Of a stretch of DNA of 64,000 nt, positions 1 through 8,331 are shown piece after piece. How positions within the stretch are numbered: position 1 is the stretch's first letter; every line of letters begins with the position of its first letter. Position numbers and translations under genes: made by a program. The DNA is from Lentzea nigeriaca (GTDB lineage Bacteria > Actinomycetota > Actinomycetes > Mycobacteriales > Pseudonocardiaceae), in assembly GCF_016907955.1 (NCBI RefSeq), contig NZ_JAFBCX010000007.1, positions 62,001 to 126,000 of the forward strand. The letters are read 5' to 3'. Below the pieces are notes generated by a model, which searched no databases, was not told the DNA's origin, and saw only the letters and a program-made list of their open reading frames with translations.

Positions 1-170
1 TCCGCGATCGGCACCTGCTTGAGGCGCAGCTCCTCGCGGTGCTCGAAGCCCTCGTCGGTCGCGTAGGTCTCACCGGGGATCTTGACGATCCAGATCCTGC
101 CCTGGTCGACCGTGCCCGCGAAGTAGATCTCGCCCTGGTACTCGACTACTTCACGGGTGTACTGGACCAC
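1..170 (-). CDS. Partial small protein, possible immunity partner of the upstream toxin
   Basis: Only the first 56 codons are present; the gene runs off the left edge. It begins at a GTG that lies inside the last codons of the large secreted-toxin-like gene (stop at 146-148), with an AGGAGG about 8 bases upstream of the GTG. The visible N-terminus starts MVQYTREVVEYQGEIYFAG and continues as short alternating beta-type segments with no signal peptide, which suits a small cytoplasmic protein. I do not recognise the family. Immunity genes usually sit directly after polymorphic toxin genes, often overlapping, so an immunity role is a positional inference only. Confidence 0.6.
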   Translation of the reverse strand, partial: MVQYTREVVEYQGEIYFAGTVDQGRIWIVKIPGETYATDEGFEHREELRLKQVPIA

Positions 171-3091
171 GACGCCTCATCCTCCTTGAGCTGGTACCAG
201 CCGAGCCCCTTCTCGTAGACGGCGTGCAGGCGTTCCTTGCCGTCCCGGACCTCCCAGATCTCCGCGCGGTCCGGCAGATCGGCGGGCTTGGCGACCCACT
301 CCGGCACACCACCACCGGTGGACCCGGTACCGGTGAACGGATCCCGTCCGCGCTTCGGCTCGGCGGCACCACCGGCGTCGGCCATCTGCTTGGCGGCCGC
401 GTCGTAGTGGGCCTTCTCCTGCGGGCTTTGGTACTCGCGGTGCTCCTGGCCGGGAGTCGGCGGCTGGCTGAAGTCGCGATCGGACTTCTCCGGACCACCG
501 TAGGGGATGGTCGCGGTCCGGGCCTGGTCGTCGGTCATGTGGTACCGCAACTGCATCGCGGAGTCGGCCTTGTCCTTGATCGGAGTCCAGCCCTCGCCCT
601 TGTCGTCCAGCGCCAGGCCTTCCCGCAGGCCCATCGGCTTGTTGATGTCGTGCACGTCCTCGGCCCTGGCGATGCTTCCCGCCACCGTCCCCTGCCGGCG
701 TGCCGCCTCCGACATGGGGTCCTCGTGGGTCTTGAGGTAGCCGTCGACGGCGTTCTGGTGCAGCACCTTGGTGACGAGGTCGCCGGAGCCCACCTTGATC
801 TGGTTGCGGACCTCGGCCACGTGCTGGGCCTCGCTCGGGCTCAGCTCGGTGGACAGCTTCTTGCTCAGCTCGACGTACCGCTCGCGCTCGGCCTCCGTCG
901 GCAGGATCTGCTCGAGCTGGTGCTTGTAGCCGTCGCCGGACGCCGCCATGGCCGCGTGGTCGAAGGCAGGCGTGAGGTCGTGGCCCTTCGGCGAACGAGG
1001 CGCGTCGTCACCACCGCCGCCGTTGCCGCCATTGCCGTCTTCGTTGTTGCCGTGGCCGCCGGACGCGTTGGTGTCGTGCTTCGGGTCCGTGTCGTGCTCG
1101 GTGGGGTGGTCGGACGGGGTCGTGTCCGGGTGGTCGTCGTGCGGCTTGGTGCCGTCAGCGTCGCTGGTGTCGGTGTCGTGGGTCTTGTCGTCGTGCGCCT
1201 TGTGGTCCGCGTCGTGGGGCTTGCCGTCGCCGTCGTGCGGCTTGGGGCCGGAGTCGTGCTGAGTCGGGTCGTGTGGCGTCGAGCCGCCTGAACCGTTGGG
1301 CGTCGGGTGATCCGTGCCCGTGCTCGGACTCGGATGTCCAGGAGGCGACGGCAGGCCGCCACCGTTGCTCGGGCTCTCGTGTCCAGGAGGCGACGGGAGG
1401 CCACCGCCAGAACTCGGCGTCGGGTGTCCGGGCGGGGTCGGGAGGCCGCCGCCGGTGCCCGACGGCGCAGGTGCCGTCGCCGTGCCCGAGCTGGCGCTCG
1501 GATGACCGGGAGGAGTGGGCAGGCCGCCAGAACCACCCGGCGTCGGGTGGGTGCCCGAGCTGCCTGAGCCGGGGGTGGGGTGCGAGCCGCCCGTACCCGA
1601 CGTTGAGTGGGTGCCGCCCGTGCCCGGCGTCGGGTGCGAGCCCGTGCCGGACGGCGGCGTGGGCAGACCGCCTGGGCGGGAGCCCTGCTGGCCGGGAGGC
1701 GTCGGGAGGCCGGTGTGGCCGGGAGGCGACGGGAGGCCGCTGCTCGGTGGCTTGGCCTGGCCGGAGGGCGTGCCGGAGCCGTTGGTGGGCCAGGCCGAGC
1801 CCGCGGACGAGCCCGGCCGCGAACCGGAGCTGCGGCTGGAGTCGCCACCGCCGCCCCCTGCCATCGGGGGTGCGCCCATCGGCATCGCTCCGCCGACCGG
1901 GGTCGGCTGGTGCGATGGTGGGGCGGCCGTCGGGGCCGCGCCTGCCGCGTGCGTGGTGTCGAGGCGGGGTGGGGTGGAGGCCCCCGGTGCGCCGTGGCCG
2001 CCGGTCGGCACGCCACCGGTCGGCACGCCGCCGTGGCCACCACTCGGGACACCACCCGTGGGCACGCCGCCAGAGCCACCCGAACCCGAACCGAGCGTCG
2101 GCGGTGCGGACACCGTGGAGCCGCCGGCCGTCGCGGCGTGGGTCGCGGGCGCGTCGGGGCCGCCGTGCACGGTCGGAGCCGCGGAGACCGGGGCGCCGCC
2201 GGGGGCAACGGCGGTGACGGCGGCCGGTTTGGTGCCGTCGGCGCCGCCTGGCGGGGTGTAGACCTCGCGGACGTGGGAGCCGATGTCGTGGCCGCGGTCC
2301 GCGATCTCGGTGGCCGAGTCCTTGATGGACGTCATGTCGTCGTGAATGTCGTTGACCGCGTTGCGGACGTCGCGGCCCGCCTCCGCCACCTCCTGGGTGG
2401 CGTTCATGGCCTCGGCGAGCGTGTCGGCGTCCTTCAGCTTGCCGATGGCCGAGAAGACGCGGCCCACGGCGTCGAACAGGGCCTTCACGTCGGAGATGAG
2501 CTTCTGGACCGTGTCGATGATGTCCATGACGCGGCGGTAGATCTGGTACGCGTTCCAGACCATCTCGGCGGCCTTGATCCAGCCGGCGAGGGGGATCCAG
2601 ACGGTGGCCGCGGCCTCGAGCAGCTTGTTGACCAGGTAGTCGAGCAGCCGCGCGGCCTGCTTGCCGAGGGCTTCCGCACCGGAGGCGACGGTGTCGAAGC
2701 CCTTGGCGATGAGCTGGGCGACGCCCATCTCGGCGAACAGGGCAGCTTTCCAGCCCAGCGCGATGTAGCGCTCGTGGGCTTTGGCCGCGTCGCCGTCCCA
2801 GTGCTCGCGCACCTTGCCGACGGCGTCGGTGAGGTTGTACGAGACGTCGTTCATCGCGTTGCCGACCATGCGCCACGCGTCGCCGTCGGCACGGATCTTG
2901 GTCCAGTCACCGGTGATCGGCGTGATGATCGTGGCGACGAGCGACTCGCCGGTCACGGCCTCGAAGACCCAGTTGACCGCCTGGACGCCCCAGCCCTGGT
3001 CGGCCAGGACGTCGTTCAGCGAGGCTCTGTCGATCTCGGGCTGCTTCAGCGACGCCGCGACCGGGCGCGGGTCGTGGTACGCGGTCGTCAC
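146..3091 (-). CDS. Large type VII secretion-linked polymorphic-toxin-like protein
   Basis: 981 residues from the GTG at 3091, which overlaps the TGA of the preceding small gene as GTGA. Residues 1 to about 277 are helical, with a W-x-G-type turn (EHWDGDAAKA near residue 96) and hydrophobic helices around 120-190, as in WXG/LXG-like delivery modules. Residues about 278-700 are a Pro/Gly/Ser/Thr/His linker with repeated LPSPPGH and HPTP units. The last 280 residues form a charged globular domain beginning near KGHDLTPAFDH and ending in a W/Y-rich tail. No signal peptide is seen. The layout (export module, long flexible linker, variable C-terminal domain, overlapping small downstream gene) is that of secreted actinobacterial toxins. 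I cannot name the activity of the C-terminal domain. Confidence 0.8.
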   Translation of the reverse strand: MTTAYHDPRPVAASLKQPEIDRASLNDVLADQGWGVQAVNWVFEAVTGESLVATIITPITGDWTKIRADGDAWRMVGNAMNDVSYNLTDAVGKVREHWDGDAAKAHERYIALGWKAALFAEMGVAQLIAKGFDTVASGAEALGKQAARLLDYLVNKLLEAAATVWIPLAGWIKAAEMVWNAYQIYRRVMDIIDTVQKLISDVKALFDAVGRVFSAIGKLKDADTLAEAMNATQEVAEAGRDVRNAVNDIHDDMTSIKDSATEIADRGHDIGSHVREVYTPPGGADGTKPAAVTAVAPGGAPVSAAPTVHGGPDAPATHAATAGGSTVSAPPTLGSGSGGSGGVPTGGVPSGGHGGVPTGGVPTGGHGAPGASTPPRLDTTHAAGAAPTAAPPSHQPTPVGGAMPMGAPPMAGGGGGDSSRSSGSRPGSSAGSAWPTNGSGTPSGQAKPPSSGLPSPPGHTGLPTPPGQQGSRPGGLPTPPSGTGSHPTPGTGGTHSTSGTGGSHPTPGSGSSGTHPTPGGSGGLPTPPGHPSASSGTATAPAPSGTGGGLPTPPGHPTPSSGGGLPSPPGHESPSNGGGLPSPPGHPSPSTGTDHPTPNGSGGSTPHDPTQHDSGPKPHDGDGKPHDADHKAHDDKTHDTDTSDADGTKPHDDHPDTTPSDHPTEHDTDPKHDTNASGGHGNNEDGNGGNGGGGDDAPRSPKGHDLTPAFDHAAMAASGDGYKHQLEQILPTEAERERYVELSKKLSTELSPSEAQHVAEVRNQIKVGSGDLVTKVLHQNAVDGYLKTHEDPMSEAARRQGTVAGSIARAEDVHDINKPMGLREGLALDDKGEGWTPIKDKADSAMQLRYHMTDDQARTATIPYGGPEKSDRDFSQPPTPGQEHREYQSPQEKAHYDAAAKQMADAGGAAEPKRGRDPFTGTGSTGGGVPEWVAKPADLPDRAEIWEVRDGKERLHAVYEKGLGWYQLKEDEASWSSTPVK
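1290..1760 (-). repeat. Low-complexity repeat track encoding the Pro/Gly linker of the toxin-like protein
   Basis: The strand shows recurring blocks encoding LP(S/T)PPGH separated by Ser/Gly/Asn runs. It is protein-coding low complexity inside the large gene, not a mobile repeat or CRISPR. Such tracts recombine readily, so linker length may vary between strains. Confidence 0.65.
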
Positions 3092-3393
3092 TTCAGGATC
3101 CCCTCGAAGATCGTCATCTGGGCCCTGTCGACGGCCTCGTAGACCTGAGCCGTCGCGTCCACCGCGGAAGCCGAGCCCTCGAGCTTGGACTTGCCGAAGT
3201 CGAGCGTCTCGTCGAACAGCGCGCGCACGAGGTCCACGCCCGGCTGCAGCAACGTCAGCAGGCCCGTGAAGCCCGCCTTGTCGCACGCCGTCGCGTGGAC
3301 GTACTTGCGGATCGTGTCGAACTCCTGCGCTTCGGTGCGCAGATATTCGGCGTACGCGCGCAGCTCGGCGGCGTTGGTGGACAGCGACGACAC
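3088..3393 (-). CDS. WXG100/EspC-like small type VII secretion protein
   Basis: 101 residues, GTG start at 3393 preceded by a G-rich ribosome site (AGGGGGG). The sequence is two helices without a signal peptide: an N-terminal helix (LRAYAEYLRTEAQEFDTIRK), a turn, and a second helix with KLEGSASAVDATAQVYEAVD. This matches the general build of EspC/DUF2580-type secreted helper proteins that pair with a larger ESX substrate. Its TGA overlaps the GTG of the large toxin-like gene, so the two are translationally coupled and probably form an export complex. Confidence 0.75.
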   Translation of the reverse strand: MSSLSTNAAELRAYAEYLRTEAQEFDTIRKYVHATACDKAGFTGLLTLLQPGVDLVRALFDETLDFGKSKLEGSASAVDATAQVYEAVDRAQMTIFEGILK

Positions 3394-3448
3394 TTGGTCC
3401 CCCCTGCGGACTCGAGTGCTCAGGTCACGCTGTGACGCACGACTCTCG

Positions 3449-4537
3449 TCACCAGTTCCCCGTGCGGTGGAAGTTGTTCAGGCGTTCCAGGCACGGGTCG
3501 AGGTCCATGCCTTGTGCGGATACCCATGAGTCGTCGTAGTAGGTGTTCGCGTAACGCTCGCCGCCGTCACAGAGCAAGGTCACCACGCTTCCGCGCGTGC
3601 GAGACTGCCGCATCTCCGCGACGATCTGGAACGCTCCCCAGAGATTTGTTCCGGTCGAACCGCCGACCCGCCGCCCGAGCAGGTCCTCCACGTACCGGAT
3701 GGTCGCCACGGACGCCGCGTCCGGCACCTTGATCATGCGGTCGATCACCTGGCCGACGAACGACGGCTCCACCCGCGGCCGCCCGATGCCCTCGATCCGC
3801 GAACCGCGCGTGCCCACCAGCTCCGGCGTGCTGTCGCGCCACGCGTCGAAGAACACCGAGAACTCGGGGTCCACCACGGCGAGGCGCGTGCCCAGCTTCT
3901 GGTAGTGGATGTACCGGCCGATCGTGGCGGACGTGCCGCCCGTGCCCGCTCCCACGACCACCCAGTCGGGCTCCGGCGACGGCTCCAGCTTCATCTGGTC
4001 GAAGATCGACTCGGCGATGTTGTTGTTGCCGCGCCAGTCCGTCGCGCGCTCGGCGTGGGTGAACTGGTCCATGAAGTGGCCGCCCAGCTCGGACGCCAGC
4101 CGCCGCGACTCGTCGTAGATCGCCGACGGCTCGTCGACGAAGTGGCACTTCCCGCCCTGCCGCTCGATCAACGCGACCTTCTCGGCCGAGGTCGAGCGGG
4201 GCATCACGGCGATGAACGGCAGGCCCAGCAACCGGGCGAAGTACGCCTCGGAGACCGCCGTCGACCCGGAGGACGCCTCGATCACGGGCGTGCCGCCGGT
4301 GATCCAGCCGTTGCAGATCGCGTAGAGGAACAGCGACCGCGCCAGCCGGTGCTTCAACGAGCCCGTGGGGTGCGTCGACTCGTCCTTCAGGTAGAGGTCG
4401 ATGCCCCAGTCGAGCGGCAGCGGATAACGCAGCAGATGGGTGTCCGCGCTGCGGTTCGCGTCCGCCTCGATGATCCCGACGGCTTCGCACACCCAGTGCC
4501 TGGTCCTGCTGCAACAACGGTCAACGGAGGTACTCAC
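3449..4537 (-). CDS. PLP-dependent cysteine synthase-fold enzyme (Cds1-type L-cysteine desulfhydrase likely)
   Basis: 362 residues, GTG start. A fold-type II PLP enzyme: the lysine that should bind PLP is in PTGSLKHRLA near residue 62, the substrate loop is SSGSTAVS, and the phosphate-binding glycine loop is GAGTGGTSATIGRY near residue 197. The opening IIEADANRSADTHL resembles the actinobacterial Cds1 (Rv3684) subgroup, which releases sulfide from cysteine, more than CysK or CysM. The exact reaction is inferred from family resemblance. It stands alone, with DUF4229 upstream. Confidence 0.85.
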   Translation of the reverse strand: MSTSVDRCCSRTRHWVCEAVGIIEADANRSADTHLLRYPLPLDWGIDLYLKDESTHPTGSLKHRLARSLFLYAICNGWITGGTPVIEASSGSTAVSEAYFARLLGLPFIAVMPRSTSAEKVALIERQGGKCHFVDEPSAIYDESRRLASELGGHFMDQFTHAERATDWRGNNNIAESIFDQMKLEPSPEPDWVVVGAGTGGTSATIGRYIHYQKLGTRLAVVDPEFSVFFDAWRDSTPELVGTRGSRIEGIGRPRVEPSFVGQVIDRMIKVPDAASVATIRYVEDLLGRRVGGSTGTNLWGAFQIVAEMRQSRTRGSVVTLLCDGGERYANTYYDDSWVSAQGMDLDPCLERLNNFHRTGNW

Positions 4538-4563
4538 AGCGGCACGATAACCGCGCAGACGTC

Positions 4564-4833
4564 CTACGCCTGAGTGAGAGGACCTTCGTCACCACGCAGC
4601 TCGGCGCGCAGCTTGTCCCGCTCAGCCTGCCGCGCCGCCTGACGCTCGTTCAGACCGACCGCCACGCGCTGGCGCAGTCCCTTGAAGATGAACAGCGATG
4701 CGGGCAGCGCCACGACCACCCCGACGGCCAGCGCGGGGAGCAGCGGAACCTTGAACAGCATGAGCGCGCCCATCACCACCACGACGAGGCCGAGGCGGGC
4801 GAGAACGTAAAGCGTCACATCTCGAGCGAGCAC
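4564..4833 (-). CDS. DUF4229 small membrane protein
   Basis: 89 residues from a GTG. Two hydrophobic segments (about residues 8-26 and 28-48: LGLVVVVMGALMLF, then LPALAVGVVVALPASLFIF) are followed by an Arg/Glu-rich cytoplasmic tail with RQRVAVGLNERQAARQAERD. This is the usual layout of the actinobacterial DUF4229 family, function unknown. Its start lies 4 bases after the stop of the upstream Lrp-type regulator, suggesting co-transcription. Confidence 0.75.
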   Translation of the reverse strand: MLARDVTLYVLARLGLVVVVMGALMLFKVPLLPALAVGVVVALPASLFIFKGLRQRVAVGLNERQAARQAERDKLRAELRGDEGPLTQA

Positions 4834-4837
4834 CCGT

Positions 4838-5311
4838 TCAGGTTACGTCGCCGTCCTCGTCGCCGGTGTTCGGCCGCCCCTCGAAGCGCGTGGACAGCAC
4901 CACGGTCGTGCGCGTGCGGGCCACACCGGGGATGCGCCGCAGCCGCCCGAGCGAGCGCTCCAGGTCGTCCACCGTGGCGACGCGGACCTTCACGATGAAC
5001 GACTCGTCGCCCGCCACCCGGTAGCAGGACTCGACCTCGATGAGCTCGCTCAACGCGTCCGCGACCTCGTTGTCGTCCGCGATGTCGGTGGGGTGGATGC
5101 CGATCAACGCGGTGACGCCCAGGCCGACCGCACTCGGGTCGACGACCGCGTGGTACCCGACGATCACACCGCTGGACTCGAGCTTGCCGACCCGTTCGTG
5201 CACGGCGGAGGCGGACAGGCCGACCTGCCTGCCGAGTTCGGCGTACGTGGCCCGGCCGTTGGCGCGCAGTGCGGCGATGATCTGGCGATCAAGAGCATCC
5301 ACCCGCGACAC
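4838..5311 (-). CDS. Lrp/AsnC-family transcriptional regulator
   Basis: About 157 residues. The N-terminal winged helix (LDRQIIAALRANGRATYAEL, then VGLSASAVHERVGKLESSGVI) is followed by an Lrp ligand-binding RAM domain ending at residue 150. Start choice is open: GTG at 5311 (giving MSRVDALDR) or GTG at 5302 (giving MDALDR); longer upstream frames cross a repeat-like hairpin region and are unlikely. Probably an amino-acid-responsive dimer or octamer. It is divergent from bldC and sits upstream of DUF4229. Confidence 0.85.
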   Translation of the reverse strand: MSRVDALDRQIIAALRANGRATYAELGRQVGLSASAVHERVGKLESSGVIVGYHAVVDPSAVGLGVTALIGIHPTDIADDNEVADALSELIEVESCYRVAGDESFIVKVRVATVDDLERSLGRLRRIPGVARTRTTVVLSTRFEGRPNTGDEDGDVT

Positions 5312-5327
5312 CCTATGCCCTGACAGT

Positions 5328-5374
5328 ACGCGGGGAGCTTTCGTACTCCAGGAGAGGACGCGAGGGCCCCGCGT
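5328..5374. repeat. Imperfect hairpin carrying ACGCGGGGAGCTTTCGTAC, shared with 42625-42673
   Basis: The 19-base string ACGCGGGGAGCTTTCGTAC at 5328-5346 reappears exactly at 42626-42644. Here the outer arms ACGCGGGG and CCCCGCGT (5367-5374) can pair, but the interior has diverged. It lies in the bldC/Lrp intergenic region. It looks like a REP-type dispersed hairpin, possibly also acting on transcription. Confidence 0.6.
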
Positions 5375-5499
5375 GCGGCAAAACATGTCCGGTTCGCCCC
5401 CTGCGTCCCTTACTACCTCTTTACCAAAAAACAAGCGTTCGAGTACCTGATGGGTCAAGTGCCACGATCAGACCGGAACGTCTGATCTGAGGAGGACGA

Positions 5500-5706
5500 G
5501 TGACTGCAGCCACCGAGCGGCTCTTGACGCCTGGGGAAGTCGCCAATCTGTTCCGGGTCGACCCGAAGACCGTGACCCGATGGGCCACCGCCGGTCGCAT
5601 CGGTTCGATTCGCACCCCTGGAGGACATCGCAGGTTCCGTGAGACCGAGGTGAAGGCTCTGCTGTCGGAGCTCACCACCGAGGCGACTGAACCCGTCCGC
5701 CACTGA
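5500..5706 (+). CDS. bldC: BldC, MerR-like developmental regulator
   Basis: 68 residues, GTG start preceded by GGAGGA at ideal distance. It consists of a single MerR-type winged helix: LLTPGEVANLFRVDPKTVTRW, then the wing IRTPGGHRRF. Length and sequence match BldC, which in Streptomyces binds direct repeats cooperatively and holds back early entry into development and secondary metabolism. It has no effector domain. It is followed closely by a small membrane protein on the same strand. Confidence 0.93.
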   Translation: MTAATERLLTPGEVANLFRVDPKTVTRWATAGRIGSIRTPGGHRRFRETEVKALLSELTTEATEPVRH

Positions 5707-5763
5707 AACCGTAGTTATCCCTGGGCCGCGGGTAATCTCGTGGCAAAGGGAGGTGGCGACCAG

Positions 5764-5931
5764 ATGATCTACCTGCTGGCGGTGATCGGTGCGCTCACCG
5801 TGGCTGTGCTGGTGTGGCGAGCCTTCGCTCCGCAGCATTCGGAGTACACCCCGGGCCGCAAGGTGATCGCACCTGACGACGACCCGGAGTTCCTGCGCAA
5901 GCTCGACGAGCAGCGCAAACGCGACGAGTGA
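5764..5931 (+). CDS. Small single-pass membrane protein downstream of bldC
   Basis: 55 residues from the ATG at 5764, chosen because GGGAGGTGG lies about 10 bases upstream; the reading frame itself opens further upstream. One N-terminal membrane helix (IYLLAVIGALTVAVLVW) is followed by a short soluble tail rich in acidic and basic residues (IAPDDDPEFLRKLDEQRKRD). Family not recognised. A strong terminator hairpin follows 6 bases after the stop, so bldC and this gene form a short unit. Confidence 0.75.
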   Translation: MIYLLAVIGALTVAVLVWRAFAPQHSEYTPGRKVIAPDDDPEFLRKLDEQRKRDE

Positions 5932-5936
5932 ACGGA

Positions 5937-5964
5937 AAAGGGGCCCTGTCCTCAGGGCCCCTTT
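5937..5964 (+). terminator. Intrinsic terminator after bldC unit
   Basis: AAAGGGGCCCTG, loop TCCT, CAGGGCCCCTTT: a perfect 12-bp stem with a short T run, directly after the stop at 5931 and before the convergent MinD-like gene. It can serve both strands. Confidence 0.85.
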
Positions 5965-5985
5965 CGCCGCGTCAAGACCACCCGG

Positions 5986-7305
5986 TCACGCGTTGGGGAA
6001 GTCGTCCGCGACCACCGCGCCGAGTTCCAGCAACGCGAGCCGGGTCTCCGGTGCGAGCCGGTCCAGCGCGATCTCCGCGCCTTCTTCGAGGTGCTCGTCG
6101 AACGGCAGGCGGACCACGGCGCGGCACCGCTGCTGGAAGTGCGCGGCGAGCTTGTCGAGGTCGACCTTGCCCGACTTCGGGCGCACCGAGTTGATCACGC
6201 AGACGGACTTCGCGACCAGGTCGCGGTAGCCGTGCGCCTCCAGCCAGTCGAGCGTCGCCGCCGAGGTCTGCGCGCCGTCGACCGATCCGGACGACACCAG
6301 CACCAGCTGGTCTGCCTGGTCCAGCACGCCCTTCATCGCCGAGTGCATCAGTCCGGTGCCGCAGTCCGTGAGCACGATGTTGTAGAAGTGCTCCAGCAAC
6401 TGCACCGTGCGGCGGTAGTCGTCCTCGCTGAACGCCTCCGACACGGCCGGGTCCTGCTCGGACGCCAGCACCTCGAGCCGCGCGGGCGACTGCGAGGTGT
6501 ACGCGCGCACGTCGCTGTAGCGGGTGATCCGCGGGGCGTCGCGCAGCAGGTGCCGCACGGTCGCCGTGGTCTCCCGCGGGATCTTCAACGCCAGCGTGCC
6601 GCGGTCGGGGTTCGCGTCGACCGCGATCACCCTGTCGCCGCGCAGCGACGAGAACGTCGAGCCCAGCGTGGTCGTCGTCGTGGTCTTGCCGACGCCGCCC
6701 TTGAGCGACAGCATCGCGATCTTGTAGCACCCGCGCAGCGGCTGGTTGATCCGCGCGATCAGCTCACGGCGGCGGACGTCGGCAGGGCTCTCACCGAGGT
6801 TGACGACGCCACCGGTCACCGCGTGCAGCGACTTGCGCCAGCCGGACGCCGGCGGGCGCTTCTCCTTCTTGATCAGCTGCTGCGACGAGACTTCCTGGGC
6901 CTGGGAGCGGTACGGCTGCTGCGGGAAGTTGTTCGGGTACTGCGCCCCGGCGAACTGGCCGTACTGGGCCGTGTTCTGGGGTCCGGACTGCCCGCCGCCG
7001 ACCGCATGAGCACCCGATTGGCCGCCACCCACCTGGTACGGACCGGAGCCGTCCACCGGGTACGCGCCGGACTGCGAGCCGGGCACCGGGTAGGGGCCGG
7101 AGGCGTTGCCGGGCACCTGGTACGGGCCGGAGGCGTTGCCAGGCACCTGATACGGGTCCCCCTGGGGGCCGCCCACGCTGTACGGACCTGATTGACCGCC
7201 GCTGACGTGCTGCGGACCGGACTGCTGCGGGTCGAGGTAGGCCGTCTGCGAGTCGACGTACTGCGGGCCGGAGCCCTGTTCCTCACCCGGTGGTTGCCAG
7301 TTCAC
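5986..7305 (-). CDS. MinD/ParA-family ATPase with Gly/Pro/Tyr-rich N-terminus, ESX-associated type
   Basis: 439 residues, GTG start with GGAGG about 9 bases upstream. Residues 1 to about 140 are low complexity with repeated SGPYxVxG units. Residues about 190-435 form a P-loop ATPase with deviant Walker A KGGVGKTT (202-209), a Walker B-like DANPDRGTLA and LTDCGTGL. Proteins of this build (EspI-like) accompany type VII secretion systems in actinobacteria. No ESX core gene (EccC, MycP) is present here, but ESX-type substrates lie 2.6 kb away. The role in secretion or localisation is inferred. Confidence 0.8.
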   Translation of the reverse strand: MNWQPPGEEQGSGPQYVDSQTAYLDPQQSGPQHVSGGQSGPYSVGGPQGDPYQVPGNASGPYQVPGNASGPYPVPGSQSGAYPVDGSGPYQVGGGQSGAHAVGGGQSGPQNTAQYGQFAGAQYPNNFPQQPYRSQAQEVSSQQLIKKEKRPPASGWRKSLHAVTGGVVNLGESPADVRRRELIARINQPLRGCYKIAMLSLKGGVGKTTTTTTLGSTFSSLRGDRVIAVDANPDRGTLALKIPRETTATVRHLLRDAPRITRYSDVRAYTSQSPARLEVLASEQDPAVSEAFSEDDYRRTVQLLEHFYNIVLTDCGTGLMHSAMKGVLDQADQLVLVSSGSVDGAQTSAATLDWLEAHGYRDLVAKSVCVINSVRPKSGKVDLDKLAAHFQQRCRAVVRLPFDEHLEEGAEIALDRLAPETRLALLELGAVVADDFPNA

Positions 7306-7348
7306 CGCTGTGGCCCTCCCTGAGCAAGGAGGATCGAGACCTCCCCGA

Positions 7349-7399
7349 CCCCCAGGTTGCGACGGTACGCAACCGACACCGGTTCCATCGACCTGGGGG
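7349..7399 (-). terminator. Nested hairpins after ccsB
   Basis: Outer arms CCCCCAGGT (7349-7357) and ACCTGGGGG (7391-7399) enclose GGTTGCG-loop-CGCAACC (7355-7374). The two stems share GGT and so are mutually exclusive. The element sits 8 bases past the ccsB stop, consistent with termination of the cytochrome c maturation unit. Confidence 0.65.
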
Positions 7400-7407
7400 C
7401 TAACTCG

Positions 7408-8331
7408 TTAGAGACCCGCGTAGGAATGCAACCCTGTGGTGACCAAGTTGATGAAGAACAGGTTGAACACGTTCAGCGCGAAGCCCACCACGTTGATCCA
7501 AGCGGCCCCACGACCGCGCCAACCGGCCGTCGCGCGCGCGTGCAGATACGCCGCGTAGACCACCCACGAGACGAACGCCACCGTCTCCTTGGGGTCCCAG
7601 CCCCAGAACCGGCCCCACGCGGCCTCCGCCCAGATCGCGCCGCAGATGATGCCCGCGGTGAACAGCGGGAACGCCAGCACCGTGGTGCGGTACGACATCC
7701 GGTCGAGCACGTCGGCGGACGGCAACTTCGGGAAGCGGTCGGACTTGCTGTCCTTGAGCAGGTAGAGGATCGACGTCACGCCGGGGATCAGCAGCACGCC
7801 CGACGAGATCGAGATCACCGAGACGTGAATGACCAGCCAGTACGACCGCAGGGCCGGCTGGACGGGCGCTGACGAGGCGTAGAGGACGGTGCCGCCGAGG
7901 AACAGCAGGACCAGGATCGGCGTCAGCACGAACGCGCCGAGGCGGCGGATCGGGAACTTCGCCATCAGCACGATCCACGTCACGACCGCGGCGAGGCACA
8001 GCAGCGACATGTACTCGTACATGTTGCCCCAGGGCGCGCGACCTGCGGAAAGACCGCGCATCACCAGCGAGGCCAGGTGCAGCAGCGCACCGAGCACCGT
8101 CAGTGCGGCGCCCATGCGGCCGATGCGCTCCGGCTTGCTCACATCGCGCTTCGGCTGGTCCTCGACGAGGCCCGGGATCGGCGCACCGGCTCCGACCAGC
8201 GCCTCCGCCTTGCGCGGGGCACGAGCGAACGCCTGCTCGACCGCGTAGAGCAGGATCGCGAAGAGGTAGACGCCCAGAGCGCTGCGGTACAGCCAGTCGC
8301 TGTAGGTCGCGAGTGTCTCGTCAACCGGCAT
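7408..8331 (-). CDS. ccsB: Cytochrome c biogenesis protein CcsB/ResC, heme-handling subunit
   Basis: 307 residues, ATG start overlapping the resB stop by one base (TGATG). A multi-pass membrane protein with the tryptophan-rich heme motif WGRFWGWDPKE near residue 245 and conserved histidines on outer loops. With ResB it moves heme across the membrane and attaches it to CXXCH apocytochromes (System II). It is the last gene of the ccdA-resB-ccsB unit and is followed by a hairpin. Confidence 0.95.
   Translation of the reverse strand: MPVDETLATYSDWLYRSALGVYLFAILLYAVEQAFARAPRKAEALVGAGAPIPGLVEDQPKRDVSKPERIGRMGAALTVLGALLHLASLVMRGLSAGRAPWGNMYEYMSLLCLAAVVTWIVLMAKFPIRRLGAFVLTPILVLLFLGGTVLYASSAPVQPALRSYWLVIHVSVISISSGVLLIPGVTSILYLLKDSKSDRFPKLPSADVLDRMSYRTTVLAFPLFTAGIICGAIWAEAAWGRFWGWDPKETVAFVSWVVYAAYLHARATAGWRGRGAAWINVVGFALNVFNLFFINLVTTGLHSYAGL

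Noticed and set aside
1290..1760. Regularly spaced repeats suggesting a CRISPR-like array
   Set aside because: The repeats are in frame, encode Pro/Gly-rich linker units and have no unique spacers.
5597..5625. GGTTCGATTCGCACC, resembling a tRNA T-arm
   Set aside because: It is inside bldC, encoding the IGSIRTP wing; no acceptor, D or anticodon arms can be formed.
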